A DNA stretch of 64,000 nt from Ferrovibrio sp964218355. Its GTDB lineage: Bacteria; Pseudomonadota; Alphaproteobacteria; Ferrovibrionales; Ferrovibrionaceae. Positions 53,062-60,781 of the stretch are shown piece after piece. The stretch is taken from contig NZ_CAXPMC010000008.1 in the NCBI RefSeq assembly GCF_964218355.1, positions 1-64,000 of the forward strand, read 5' to 3'. The notes beneath the pieces were generated by a model, which ran no database searches, was not told where the DNA came from, and worked only from the letters and a program-made list of their open reading frames with translations. Position 1 is the stretch's first letter, and every line of letters begins with the position of its first letter. A program made the translations under genes and the position numbers.

Positions 53062-54834
53062 TTATATGTTGTGGTTCTGCAGCCACATTTCGAGCAGGGC
53101 GACCTGCCACAGCTTGGAACCGCGCAGTGGCGTGATATGCGTCTTCGGGTCCTGCAGCAGCATGTCGACATAATCGCGCCGGAACAGACCGCGCTCGCGC
53201 GCCGCCCTGCCGTTCAGCGTATCGCGCACCATGTCGAGATACGGACCTTCCAGATATTTCAGGGCCGGCACCGGGAAATACCCCTTCGGCCGGTCGATCA
53301 CGGCATTGGGCAGAACCTCGCGTGCCACGGCTTTCAGCACGCCCTTGCCGCCATCCGACAGCTTGTGCTCCGGCGGAATGCGCGCCGCAAGTTCAACCAG
53401 CTCATGGTCGAGGAACGGCACCCGGGCCTCGAGGCCCCAGGCCATGGTCATGTTGTCGACGCGCTTGACCGGATCGTCGGCCAGCATCACCTGGGTATCG
53501 AGGCGGAGCGCCTTGTCGACGGCCCGGTCGGCACCCGGCAGGCCGAAATGGCCGGCCACGAAAGCGGTGCTGAAATCCTCGGTGAGATAATCGCCGCCGA
53601 TGGCCTCGGCATATTCCGCATGGCGGCGGTCGAAAAAGACCTGCGCGTAATCGGCAACCGGATCATTCGAATCCAGCAGCGGCGGATACCAGTGATAGCC
53701 GCCGAAGATCTCGTCGGCCCCCTGCCCGCTCTGCACCACCTTCACATGCTCGGATACTTCCTGGGACAGCAGGTAGAAGCCGACATTGTCATACGACACC
53801 ATCGGCTCGGACATGGCATCGATCACCTTGGGCATGGCATCCAGCAGACGCCGCGACTTGACGAAGATCTTGTAATGCTCGGTGCCGAAATGCTTGGCGA
53901 CCAGGTCGGAATAGACGAATTCGTCGCCCTTCTCGCCATTCGCCTCCTCGAAGCCGATCGAGAAGGTCTTCAGCCCCTTCTGGCCGGCTTCGGCCAGAAG
54001 GGCGACGATCAGGCTGGAATCGACGCCTCCCGAAAGCAGGACGCCCACCGGCACATCCGCCACCATCCGGCGCTCGACCGCGGTATCCAACGCGGCGCGC
54101 ACCTGTGCCTGCCACTGGCTGGCCGGCATCTCGATATCGGCGGCACTGCGCTCGAAGCTGAGCGTCCAGTAGACGTGGTCGGTGCGCCGGCCATCCGGAC
54201 CGAAGACGGCGATCGATGCCGGCTGCAGCTTCTTCACGCCATTGACCATGGTAAAGGGTGCCGGCACGACGGCGTGAAAGCTCATGTAATGGTGAATGGC
54301 GACAGGATCGAGCGAAGTGTCGAGATCGCCGCCGGCCAGCAATGCCGGCAGGGACGAGGCGAACCGCAGGCGGCCGGCCTGTTCGGCAAGATAGAGCGGC
54401 TTGATGCCGAGCCGGTCGCGGCACAGGGCCAGCCGGCCGCTTTCCCGCTCATAAACGGCGAAGGCGAACATGCCGTGGAATTTCTTCGGCGCATCCAGGC
54501 CCCAGGCATGCCAGGCCTTCAGCACGACTTCGGTGTCGCCGTCGGAAAAGAAGCGATAACCCTTGCCCTGCAGTTCCTGCCGCAATTCGCGGTAATTGTA
54601 GATGCAGCCGTTGAAGGCCAGCGTCAGCCCCAGTTCCGCATCCACCATCGGCTGCTGGGCACGCTCGGTCAGGTCGATGATCTTGAGCCGGCGATGGCCG
54701 AAGGCCATGCGGCTCTGCGCCTGGATGCCGGCTGCATCGGGGCCGCGCGGGGCCATGCGCTCGGTCATCCGCGCCACCGCCGCGACATCGGCCAGACCGT
54801 TGTCGAAGCGGACCTCTCCGCTGAAGCCGCACAT
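53062..54834 (-). CDS. asnO: N-acetylglutaminylglutamine amidotransferase (AsnB-like)
   Basis: This 590-aa class II glutamine amidotransferase/asparagine synthetase-like enzyme converts N-acetylglutaminylglutamine to its amide. The N-terminal Cys2 nucleophile (MCGFSGEVRF) and glutaminase domain are followed by the ATP-pyrophosphatase domain with LLSGGVDSSLIVALLAEAG and SGQGADEIFGGYHWYPP. The ATG at 54834 exposes Cys2 and has GGAGGA upstream. It heads the three-gene NAGGN operon and diverges from a MarR gene. Confidence 0.92.
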   Translation of the reverse strand: MCGFSGEVRFDNGLADVAAVARMTERMAPRGPDAAGIQAQSRMAFGHRRLKIIDLTERAQQPMVDAELGLTLAFNGCIYNYRELRQELQGKGYRFFSDGDTEVVLKAWHAWGLDAPKKFHGMFAFAVYERESGRLALCRDRLGIKPLYLAEQAGRLRFASSLPALLAGGDLDTSLDPVAIHHYMSFHAVVPAPFTMVNGVKKLQPASIAVFGPDGRRTDHVYWTLSFERSAADIEMPASQWQAQVRAALDTAVERRMVADVPVGVLLSGGVDSSLIVALLAEAGQKGLKTFSIGFEEANGEKGDEFVYSDLVAKHFGTEHYKIFVKSRRLLDAMPKVIDAMSEPMVSYDNVGFYLLSQEVSEHVKVVQSGQGADEIFGGYHWYPPLLDSNDPVADYAQVFFDRRHAEYAEAIGGDYLTEDFSTAFVAGHFGLPGADRAVDKALRLDTQVMLADDPVKRVDNMTMAWGLEARVPFLDHELVELAARIPPEHKLSDGGKGVLKAVAREVLPNAVIDRPKGYFPVPALKYLEGPYLDMVRDTLNGRAARERGLFRRDYVDMLLQDPKTHITPLRGSKLWQVALLEMWLQNHNI

Positions 54835-54986
54835 CGTGAAATCCTCCGTGTTTGTTGCACTGCCGGCCACCGCCCGATGGCAGCGCCGATGCGCACGGAA
54901 ACGAAAGGGGTCGCGGGATGCCTGCAGGCCGCAGCCTGACGGGATCCGGTATGGCCCGTTTCGTTTCCGTGCCCCATAATAATTAC

Positions 54987-55018
54987 ACATCTTATATTTA
55001 GATGTCAAATGATTTGAC
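54987..55018. promoter_or_regulatory. two adjacent palindromes between the NAGGN operon and its MarR gene
   Basis: ACATCT (54987-54992) and AGATGT (55000-55005) form an inverted repeat with a 7-bp spacer. GTCAAAT and ATTTGAC (55004-55018) form a second perfect palindrome around a single G. The region is AT-rich and lies between divergent genes, as expected for an osmotically controlled promoter bound by an EctR-like MarR protein. The asnO leader of about 150 nt follows. Confidence 0.6.
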
Positions 55019-55108
55019 CTGTAATATTAACGCGGCTAGACTGTGACAAAGCCCTCGGACATGGTTCTCCCGCCGATGCGGGGGTATCCGGTCGATTCGG
55101 ACAGAGAA

Positions 55109-55612
55109 ATGAACAGCCAAGATGACAAACTCCTCGGCTCACTCCGGCGGATTATCCGGGCGGTCGATCTGCACTCGAAGCGCCTGGAGCGCGAAACCGG
55201 CCTGACCACACCGCAGGTGCTGGTGCTGATGGCCATCCGCGAGCTGGGCGAGGTCACCACGGCGCGGATCGCCGCCCGGGTCAGCCTCAGCCAGGCCACG
55301 GTCACGACCATTGTGGACCGGCTGGTGGCCCGTGGCCTGATCGAGCGCTACCGCAACACCACCGACCGCCGCATCGTGCATTCACGACTGACCGCGACCG
55401 GCGAAGCCGCGCTGGCCAAGGCGCCGCCGTTGCTGGACACGATTTTCGTGACCGCCTTCCGCAGCCTGCCGGCCAGCGAGCGGGACGGCCTCGTGGCCGC
55501 ACTGGAGCGCGTTGCCATGCTGATGGGGCCGGCGGCCAGTGCCGAGCCCGCACCGCTGATCGACCTCGGCGAGATCGCGCCGGCCCTGCCGGCGCAGCAG
55601 GACGTCGCCTAG
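55109..55612 (+). CDS. MarR family regulator, EctR-like (NAGGN locus)
   Basis: This 167-aa winged-helix protein starts MNSQDDKLLGSLRRIIRAVDLHSKRLE, close to EctR-type MarR proteins that control osmolyte genes. The recognition helix region is TARIAARVSLSQATVTTIVDRL and the wing is ERYRNTTDRRIVHSRLT. It diverges from the NAGGN operon with two palindromes between. In-frame starts at 55043 (GTG), 55061 and 55076 exist without a clear Shine-Dalgarno; 55109 matches the usual family N-terminus. Its last 4 bp overlap the convergent LysR gene. Confidence 0.82.
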   Translation: MNSQDDKLLGSLRRIIRAVDLHSKRLERETGLTTPQVLVLMAIRELGEVTTARIAARVSLSQATVTTIVDRLVARGLIERYRNTTDRRIVHSRLTATGEAALAKAPPLLDTIFVTAFRSLPASERDGLVAALERVAMLMGPAASAEPAPLIDLGEIAPALPAQQDVA

Positions 55613-56535
55613 AGCGGCGCCTTCAGGGCGGCAGCCGCGGCCTGCTCGACCATTCCGCGCAGCCAGATATGGGCCGGATCCTGCTGCATCCGGCGGTGCC
55701 AGGCCATGTACATCGGCAGGGTTGCGAAATCGCGGTCCGCCGCCGCCAGTGGCAGGGGCGCTGCAGCAAAGCCCCGCATCAGCTGGCCCTGCAGCAGGCT
55801 GGGCAGGCAGGCCAGCATGCGGCTGCCGCGCAGGAAGGCCGGCACGCCGGCAAAGCTGGGCACCGAGACCGCCACCTGGCGGTCGTAACCCGCGGCACCG
55901 AGCTGCTTGTCGAACTGCAGCCGCTCGTTGTCGCTGTAGACCACCGTGACATGCCGGGCAGCCAGGAATTCTGCGGCATCGGCCGGCGCCCCGCGCTCGG
56001 CCGCGTCGTAATAACAGACATAGCGGTCGACCAGCAGGCGCTTCTGCAGCACGTCCGTGCCGGCCGGCGGCAGCGGCGAGATCAGCAGGTCGCAATGACT
56101 GTCGCGTAGCAGATCGGCGGTCGGCACCTGGGACGGGATCGCGCGCAGGCTGATGCTGCGGGTCCGCGCCTCCAGCAGACGGAACAGGGTCGGCAACAGC
56201 AGGTCGCGCTGGAAATCATTGGCCGCGATGGTCAGCGCCAGGTCGGCCTGCGACGGATCGAAATCGGCGCCGCTGGCAAAGGCCTGCATGCCATCCAGCA
56301 GCAGCCGCGCCTGTTCCGCCAGCGCCCGGGCATGGGCGGTGGCGATGATGCCGCGGCCGGACTTGACGAAAAGCGGATCGCGCAGGATGCGCCGCAGCTT
56401 CTGCAGGCTGTGGCTGACCGCCGACTGGGTCTGGCCGAGCCGGGCGGCCGCGGCAGTCACCGACCCCTCCTCCAGCACCGCCAGAAACAGCCGCAGGGCA
56501 TGGCCGTCGAGTTCCAAATGATCGATATTACTCAT
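55609..56535 (-). CDS. LysR family regulator (second pcaHG locus)
   Basis: This 308-aa LysR protein has the N-terminal helix-turn-helix LFLAVLEEGSVTAAAARLGQTQSAVSHSLQKLRRIL and a periplasmic-binding-like effector domain. It diverges from pcaH2 with 108 bp between the starts, the classic LysR arrangement, so it probably activates pcaH2G2 in response to an aromatic acid. The sequence near 56536-56575 is AT-rich and likely holds the binding site, but I could not fix a single T-N11-A motif. Confidence 0.88.
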   Translation of the reverse strand: MSNIDHLELDGHALRLFLAVLEEGSVTAAAARLGQTQSAVSHSLQKLRRILRDPLFVKSGRGIIATAHARALAEQARLLLDGMQAFASGADFDPSQADLALTIAANDFQRDLLLPTLFRLLEARTRSISLRAIPSQVPTADLLRDSHCDLLISPLPPAGTDVLQKRLLVDRYVCYYDAAERGAPADAAEFLAARHVTVVYSDNERLQFDKQLGAAGYDRQVAVSVPSFAGVPAFLRGSRMLACLPSLLQGQLMRGFAAAPLPLAAADRDFATLPMYMAWHRRMQQDPAHIWLRGMVEQAAAAALKAPL

Positions 56536-56643
56536 AGGTTGTATGATAACTGATCCATTTACTTATTGAATGGAAAAGCCGACCCTCCGCCGACGGCACC
56601 GCCCGGATACGGGCCCACCCCTGCCGCAATTCAGGAGGAAACC

Positions 56644-57369
56644 ATGGATATCAAAGGGGAATTCTTCCAGCGGGATCGCAGCCTGCATCCGCCCGCCCAT
56701 ACCCCGACCTACAAGACCAGCGTCGCCCGCTCGCCGCGCCTGCCCCTGCTGTCCCTGCAGAATTCCCTGTCCGAGGTGACCGGCCCGGTCTTCGGCCATA
56801 ACGAGATCGGCCTGCTGGATAACGACCTGATCCGCAACTACGCCAAGGATGGCGATCCGATCGGCGAGCGCATCATCGTGCATGGCCGGGTGCTGGACGA
56901 AACCGGCCGGCCAGTGCCGCGCACCCTGGTCGAGTTCTGGCAGGCCAATGCCGGCGGCCGCTACCGCCACAAGAAGGATACCTATCTGGCACCGATCGAT
57001 CCGAATTTCGGCGGCTGCGGCCGCACACTGACCGACGACGACGGCTACTACTTCTACCGCACCATCAAGCCTGGGCCCTATCCATGGCGCAATTTCGTCA
57101 ATTCCTGGCGGCCGGCACATATCCATTACTCGGTCTTCGGATCCGGCTTCGCCCAGCGGCTGATCACACAGATGTATTTCGAGGGCGATCCGCTGATCGC
57201 CTCCTGCCCGATGCTGCAGAACGTGCCGGACAAGGATGCGCTCGAACGACTGATCGCGCCGCTGGACATGAATGCGTCGATTCCGCTGGACTCGCTGGCC
57301 TACCGCTTCGATATCGTGCTGCGCGGCCGGCGCTCCACCATGTTCGAGAACAAACTGGACGGGAACTGA
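56644..57369 (+). CDS. pcaH: protocatechuate 3,4-dioxygenase beta subunit, second copy
   Basis: This 241-aa intradiol dioxygenase subunit keeps all Fe(III) ligands: Y107 (GGRYRHK), Y146 (GPYPWRN), H159 and H161 (RPAHIHYS), with the same 39-13-2 spacing as the first copy. Compared with copy one, the N-terminus and C-terminal third differ clearly, so it is an old paralogue that may prefer another catecholic acid. AGGAGGAAACC precedes the ATG. pcaG2 starts 3 bp after the stop. Confidence 0.93.
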   Translation: MDIKGEFFQRDRSLHPPAHTPTYKTSVARSPRLPLLSLQNSLSEVTGPVFGHNEIGLLDNDLIRNYAKDGDPIGERIIVHGRVLDETGRPVPRTLVEFWQANAGGRYRHKKDTYLAPIDPNFGGCGRTLTDDDGYYFYRTIKPGPYPWRNFVNSWRPAHIHYSVFGSGFAQRLITQMYFEGDPLIASCPMLQNVPDKDALERLIAPLDMNASIPLDSLAYRFDIVLRGRRSTMFENKLDGN

Positions 57370-57372
57370 ACC

Positions 57373-57999
57373 ATGCCGCAGCCGATGAACTACCTGCGCG
57401 AAACCGCTTCGCAGACTGCCGGCCCCTATGTGCATATCGGCCTGGCGCCGCACCAGGCCGGCTTCGACATCTTCCAGCAGAATTTCAGCAACCAGCTGGC
57501 CGGACCGCTGACCCGGGGCGAGCGCATCGCCATCGAGGGCCGGGTGATCGACGGCACCGGCACCCCGCTGAACGATGCGCTGCTGGAAATCTGGCAGGCC
57601 AATGCCGCCGGCCGCTACAGCCACCCGGCCGACAGCCAGGACAAGCCGCTCGATGCGGATTTCCGCGGCTGGGGCCGCACCGGTGCCGATTTCGATACCG
57701 GCATCTACCGGTTCGACACCATCAAGCCCGGTCCGGTGCCCGGCCGCCATGGCCGCATGATGGCGCCGCATGTCAATTTCTGGATCGTCGCGCGCGGCAT
57801 CAATATCGGCCTCAGCACGCGGATGTATTTCGCCGACGAGGAAGCCGCCAATGCCGCCGATCCGGTGCTGAACCTGATCGAGCAGAAACAGCGCCGCAAG
57901 ACGCTGATCGCCGCACGCGGCAGCCACGACGGCAAGACGGTCTACACCTTCGATATCGTCCTGCAGGGCGAGAACGAAACGGTGTTCCTCGATATCTGA
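57373..57999 (+). CDS. pcaG: protocatechuate 3,4-dioxygenase alpha subunit, second copy
   Basis: This 208-aa partner of the second PcaH has SQTAGPYVHIGLAPHQAGF, LLEIWQANAAGRYSHPAD and FDTIKPGPVPGRHG. It is 19 residues longer than the first PcaG, mostly from an insertion after APHQAGFDIFQQNF that also occurs in canonical alpha subunits. It forms a two-gene operon with pcaH2, followed by a good terminator. Confidence 0.93.
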   Translation: MPQPMNYLRETASQTAGPYVHIGLAPHQAGFDIFQQNFSNQLAGPLTRGERIAIEGRVIDGTGTPLNDALLEIWQANAAGRYSHPADSQDKPLDADFRGWGRTGADFDTGIYRFDTIKPGPVPGRHGRMMAPHVNFWIVARGINIGLSTRMYFADEEAANAADPVLNLIEQKQRRKTLIAARGSHDGKTVYTFDIVLQGENETVFLDI

Positions 58000-58026
58000 A
58001 GTCTGCGCGCCGCAGCAAGGCTGCAG

Positions 58027-58059
58027 ATGGCGGGGCGGCAATGCCCCGCCATTGCTTTT
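58027..58059 (+). terminator. intrinsic terminator after pcaG2
   Basis: ATGGCGGGGC (58027-58036) pairs with GCCCCGCCAT (58043-58052) around a 6-nt loop, followed by TGCTTTTC. It is a strong plus-strand terminator in the 63-bp gap between pcaG2 and the convergent sulfatase gene. Confidence 0.8.
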
Positions 58060-58062
58060 CGG

Positions 58063-59637
58063 TTACCAGACGCCGAACAGGATGCCGCGCGCCCTGGCAT
58101 TGCCGGTGCGCCGCTCGACATCCTCGTTCGACATGGTGGTGCGGATGCGGCGCTGCTGCAGCCAGTCCAGCAGCCGCGCCGCCATCTCGGCCCGGATGCC
58201 GGCATGGGCCGGGCTCTCGCCGAGATCCTCGAATTCGTCCGGATCAGCATCGAGATCGAACAGCTGCGACCGGAAGCCTTCATAGGCGATGTATTTCCAG
58301 CGGTCGGTACGCACCATCCAGCCGCGGGCGCGGTCCGGTGGCAGCTTCAGGATCTGCCGTGCCTCGCGGAAGGCATAGTCGAATTCGCTGAAAGCCGCAT
58401 CGCGCCAGTCCGGCAGGGAGGCACCGGCCAGCAGCGGCAGCAGCGACACCCCTTCCAGCCGGTGCGACTGCGCCGCACCGCCGGCCGCCTCGAGAAAGGT
58501 CGGCACCAGGTCGATCGCCTCGACGAAACGGTGGTCGACCTGGCCCCGCGTGGCATCCATGGCGGCATCCGGGTGATACACGATCATCGGAATCCGCACG
58601 CTCTCCTCGTGGAACAGCTCCTTCTCGCCCAGCCAGTGATCGCCCAGATAATCGCCGTGGTCACTGGTCAGCACGATCAGCGTGTCGTCCATGCGGCCCT
58701 GCTGTTCGAGGAAGGCGAACAGCCGCCCGAGATGGTCGTCCAGCTGCTTCACCAGCCCCATATAGGCCGGGATCACCGTGTCGCGCACCTCGTCGCGACT
58801 GAAATTGACCGATTCCTCATGCTGCATGAAAGCCGCCACCACCGGATGGGGCGCCTCGCGCTCGCGCGGATGTTTCCTCGCCGGCAGGATCTGGTTCGGT
58901 CCGTACATCGCGTGATACGGCGCCGGTGCGATATAGGGCCAGTGCGGCTTGATATAGCTGAGATGCAGGCACCAGGGCGTCTCGCCGCTGTCGCGGATGA
59001 AATCGATCGCCCGGTCGGTCATGTATGGGGTTTCGGAATCGGCCTCGCGCACGCGGGCCGGCAGGCGCGCATGGCGCAGATACCAGCCGCTGAGGATTTC
59101 CCCGTCGGGGCCTTCCGCCGCATTGGCAAAGTCATGCCAGGGATTGTCGGAGACATAGCCCTTGCTGCGCAGGTAACGGTTATAGGCCAGGTCGGGATCG
59201 GTACTCTGGTCCGGATGCAGGCCGTCGTCGCGTTCATACGGCTCGAAACCGCATTGCCCGACCAGGACACCGAGGGATGATTGCGGATCGAGCCCCAGCC
59301 GGCGCATGCCCTCGTCGTCGCCCTTCATATGAGTCTTGCCGACCAGCGCCACCCGGTAGCCCAGCGGCCGCAGATAATCGCCCAGCGTCAGCTCGGTCGC
59401 CCGCAGCGGCACGTTGTTGTAGGTGGCGCCGTGGCTGGTCATGTAGCGGCCGGTATAGAAAGACATCCGCGACGGACCGCAGACCGGTGCCTGGCAATAG
59501 GCACGGTCGAACAGGACCCCGCGTTTCGCCAGCCCGTCGATATGCGGCGTCTGCAGGGTCGGGTGGCCGGCGCAGGAGAGATAATCCGCCCGCAGCTGGT
59601 CGGCCATGATGAACAGGATGTTGCGAACCTTGCCCAT
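58063..59637 (-). CDS. sulfatase / phosphonate monoester hydrolase family protein
   Basis: This 524-aa alkaline-phosphatase superfamily enzyme has the formylglycine motif C53-G-P-S-R in APVCGPSRMSFYTGRY, metal ligands in FIMADQLRADYL and TSDHGDYLGDH, and GKTHMKGDD. The stretch around SFYTGRYMTSHGATYNNVPLR is typical of the rhizobial phosphonate monoester hydrolase/arylsulfatase group. No signal peptide is present, so it is cytoplasmic and acts on an imported ester. It follows the TAXI receptor gene on the same strand after a 77-bp spacer with a strong hairpin. Confidence 0.88.
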   Translation of the reverse strand: MGKVRNILFIMADQLRADYLSCAGHPTLQTPHIDGLAKRGVLFDRAYCQAPVCGPSRMSFYTGRYMTSHGATYNNVPLRATELTLGDYLRPLGYRVALVGKTHMKGDDEGMRRLGLDPQSSLGVLVGQCGFEPYERDDGLHPDQSTDPDLAYNRYLRSKGYVSDNPWHDFANAAEGPDGEILSGWYLRHARLPARVREADSETPYMTDRAIDFIRDSGETPWCLHLSYIKPHWPYIAPAPYHAMYGPNQILPARKHPREREAPHPVVAAFMQHEESVNFSRDEVRDTVIPAYMGLVKQLDDHLGRLFAFLEQQGRMDDTLIVLTSDHGDYLGDHWLGEKELFHEESVRIPMIVYHPDAAMDATRGQVDHRFVEAIDLVPTFLEAAGGAAQSHRLEGVSLLPLLAGASLPDWRDAAFSEFDYAFREARQILKLPPDRARGWMVRTDRWKYIAYEGFRSQLFDLDADPDEFEDLGESPAHAGIRAEMAARLLDWLQQRRIRTTMSNEDVERRTGNARARGILFGVW

Positions 59638-59676
59638 GGGGTGTCCGTCTCGGGGAAGCTGACCTGAGGGAATGAA

Positions 59677-59709
59677 CGGCCGGGTGGCCCGGAAGGTGCC
59701 ACCCGGCCG
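59677..59709 (-). terminator. 12-bp hairpin between TAXI receptor and sulfatase genes
   Basis: CGGCCGGGTGGC (59677-59688) and GCCACCCGGCCG (59698-59709) pair perfectly around a 9-nt loop, 6 bp past the TAXI gene stop. On the minus strand it is followed by TTCATTC, only a weak U-tract. It may partly terminate or stabilise the upstream message so that the sulfatase is made in lower amount. Confidence 0.6.
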
Positions 59710-59714
59710 CGACT

Positions 59715-60749
59715 TTACTGCGGCATCAGGCCTGCGGGAATCGTCATTCCGACTTCCTTGTAGTAGCGAGCCGCACCGGGATGCAGCGGCATGTTCGACA
59801 TCTCGCGAAAGACATTCTCGATCCTGACGGCCCGCAGCCACGGCGTCTTGTCGCGCTGCTTCGCCGCGCCTTCCCAGAAGGCCTTGGTCATCTTGTAGAT
59901 CACCTCGTCCGGCATATCCTTGCGGGTGCCGATGCCGACAATCGATCCGATCGTCGTCACATCCTCCTTGTTCACCTGGTTTTCGCCGTAAATAGCCGCC
60001 GGAATCTGATCGAGCACCCCGCCGGGCCGCGAGCTGAAAGCCTTGAATTCGTCGGACGCCATCTGCTTCTCGGTCAGGCCCAGCAGGCGGATCTTGCTGG
60101 TCAGAGCGAATTGCTGGATCACCGGGCTCGGCGGCAGGGTCGGATTCATATAGACGTCAATATGCTTGTCCTGGAAAGACTGCGCGGCCGCTTCCCAGCC
60201 AAGGTTGATCTGTTCGAAATCCTTGCCCGGCTCGTAGCCGGTGGTCAGCTTCATCAGCTGCGCCATGGTGTTGGTTGCGCCACCGCCGGGCGGCCCGAGG
60301 AACACGCGCTTGCCCTTTATCTGCTCAAGGTTGGTGATGCCGGAATCGGCATAGACAACGATGTGATAATAGCCGAGCGGGAAATTGAAGACGCTGCGCA
60401 GGTTTTTCGATAGTTCCGGTGCGTCGGTGATCTTGGCATACATCGCCGTGCCTTCGATCATGAAGCCCTGCACAGTCGGCGACGACATGAAGAAATCCAT
60501 CTTCCCGCGGGCGGTTTCCAGGGCATGGGCGGTGGCGGCACCGGTGGCATTCACCTGCACTTCCATGTCCGGATGGGCCTGGTTGACGATGTTGGCGAAG
60601 GTCGACATCACCAGATAAGGCGAACTGCCGGGCCCGAGGGTCGACAGCTTGTAGTAATCCTTGGCCCCGGCCGGCCCGGCGGACAGGCCGGCAAGCACTG
60701 CCGTGGATATGGCCGCCATGACAATGCGGCGCGATACGGATGTGGTCAT
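59715..60749 (-). CDS. TAXI family TRAP transporter solute-binding protein
   Basis: This 344-aa periplasmic receptor has a signal peptide (1-30, ending GPAGAKDYYK). TAXI-family features are LSTLGPGSSPYLVMSTFANIV, ATGAATAHALETARGKMDF and GPPGGGATNTMAQLMKL. TAXI receptors deliver substrates to fused DctQM permeases. GGGAGGAAAC precedes the ATG. It follows the fused permease by 32 bp. Substrate is unknown; the downstream sulfatase suggests a sulfate or phosphonate ester. Confidence 0.9.
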   Translation of the reverse strand: MTTSVSRRIVMAAISTAVLAGLSAGPAGAKDYYKLSTLGPGSSPYLVMSTFANIVNQAHPDMEVQVNATGAATAHALETARGKMDFFMSSPTVQGFMIEGTAMYAKITDAPELSKNLRSVFNFPLGYYHIVVYADSGITNLEQIKGKRVFLGPPGGGATNTMAQLMKLTTGYEPGKDFEQINLGWEAAAQSFQDKHIDVYMNPTLPPSPVIQQFALTSKIRLLGLTEKQMASDEFKAFSSRPGGVLDQIPAAIYGENQVNKEDVTTIGSIVGIGTRKDMPDEVIYKMTKAFWEGAAKQRDKTPWLRAVRIENVFREMSNMPLHPGAARYYKEVGMTIPAGLMPQ

Positions 60750-60781
60750 TGTTTCCTCCCTCTTTCTTTCCTGCAAACCAG

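Noticed and set aside
56536..56643. LysR T-N11-A operator upstream of pcaH2
   Set aside because: Several weak candidates exist in the AT-rich patch, but none is clearly symmetric, so no site is called.
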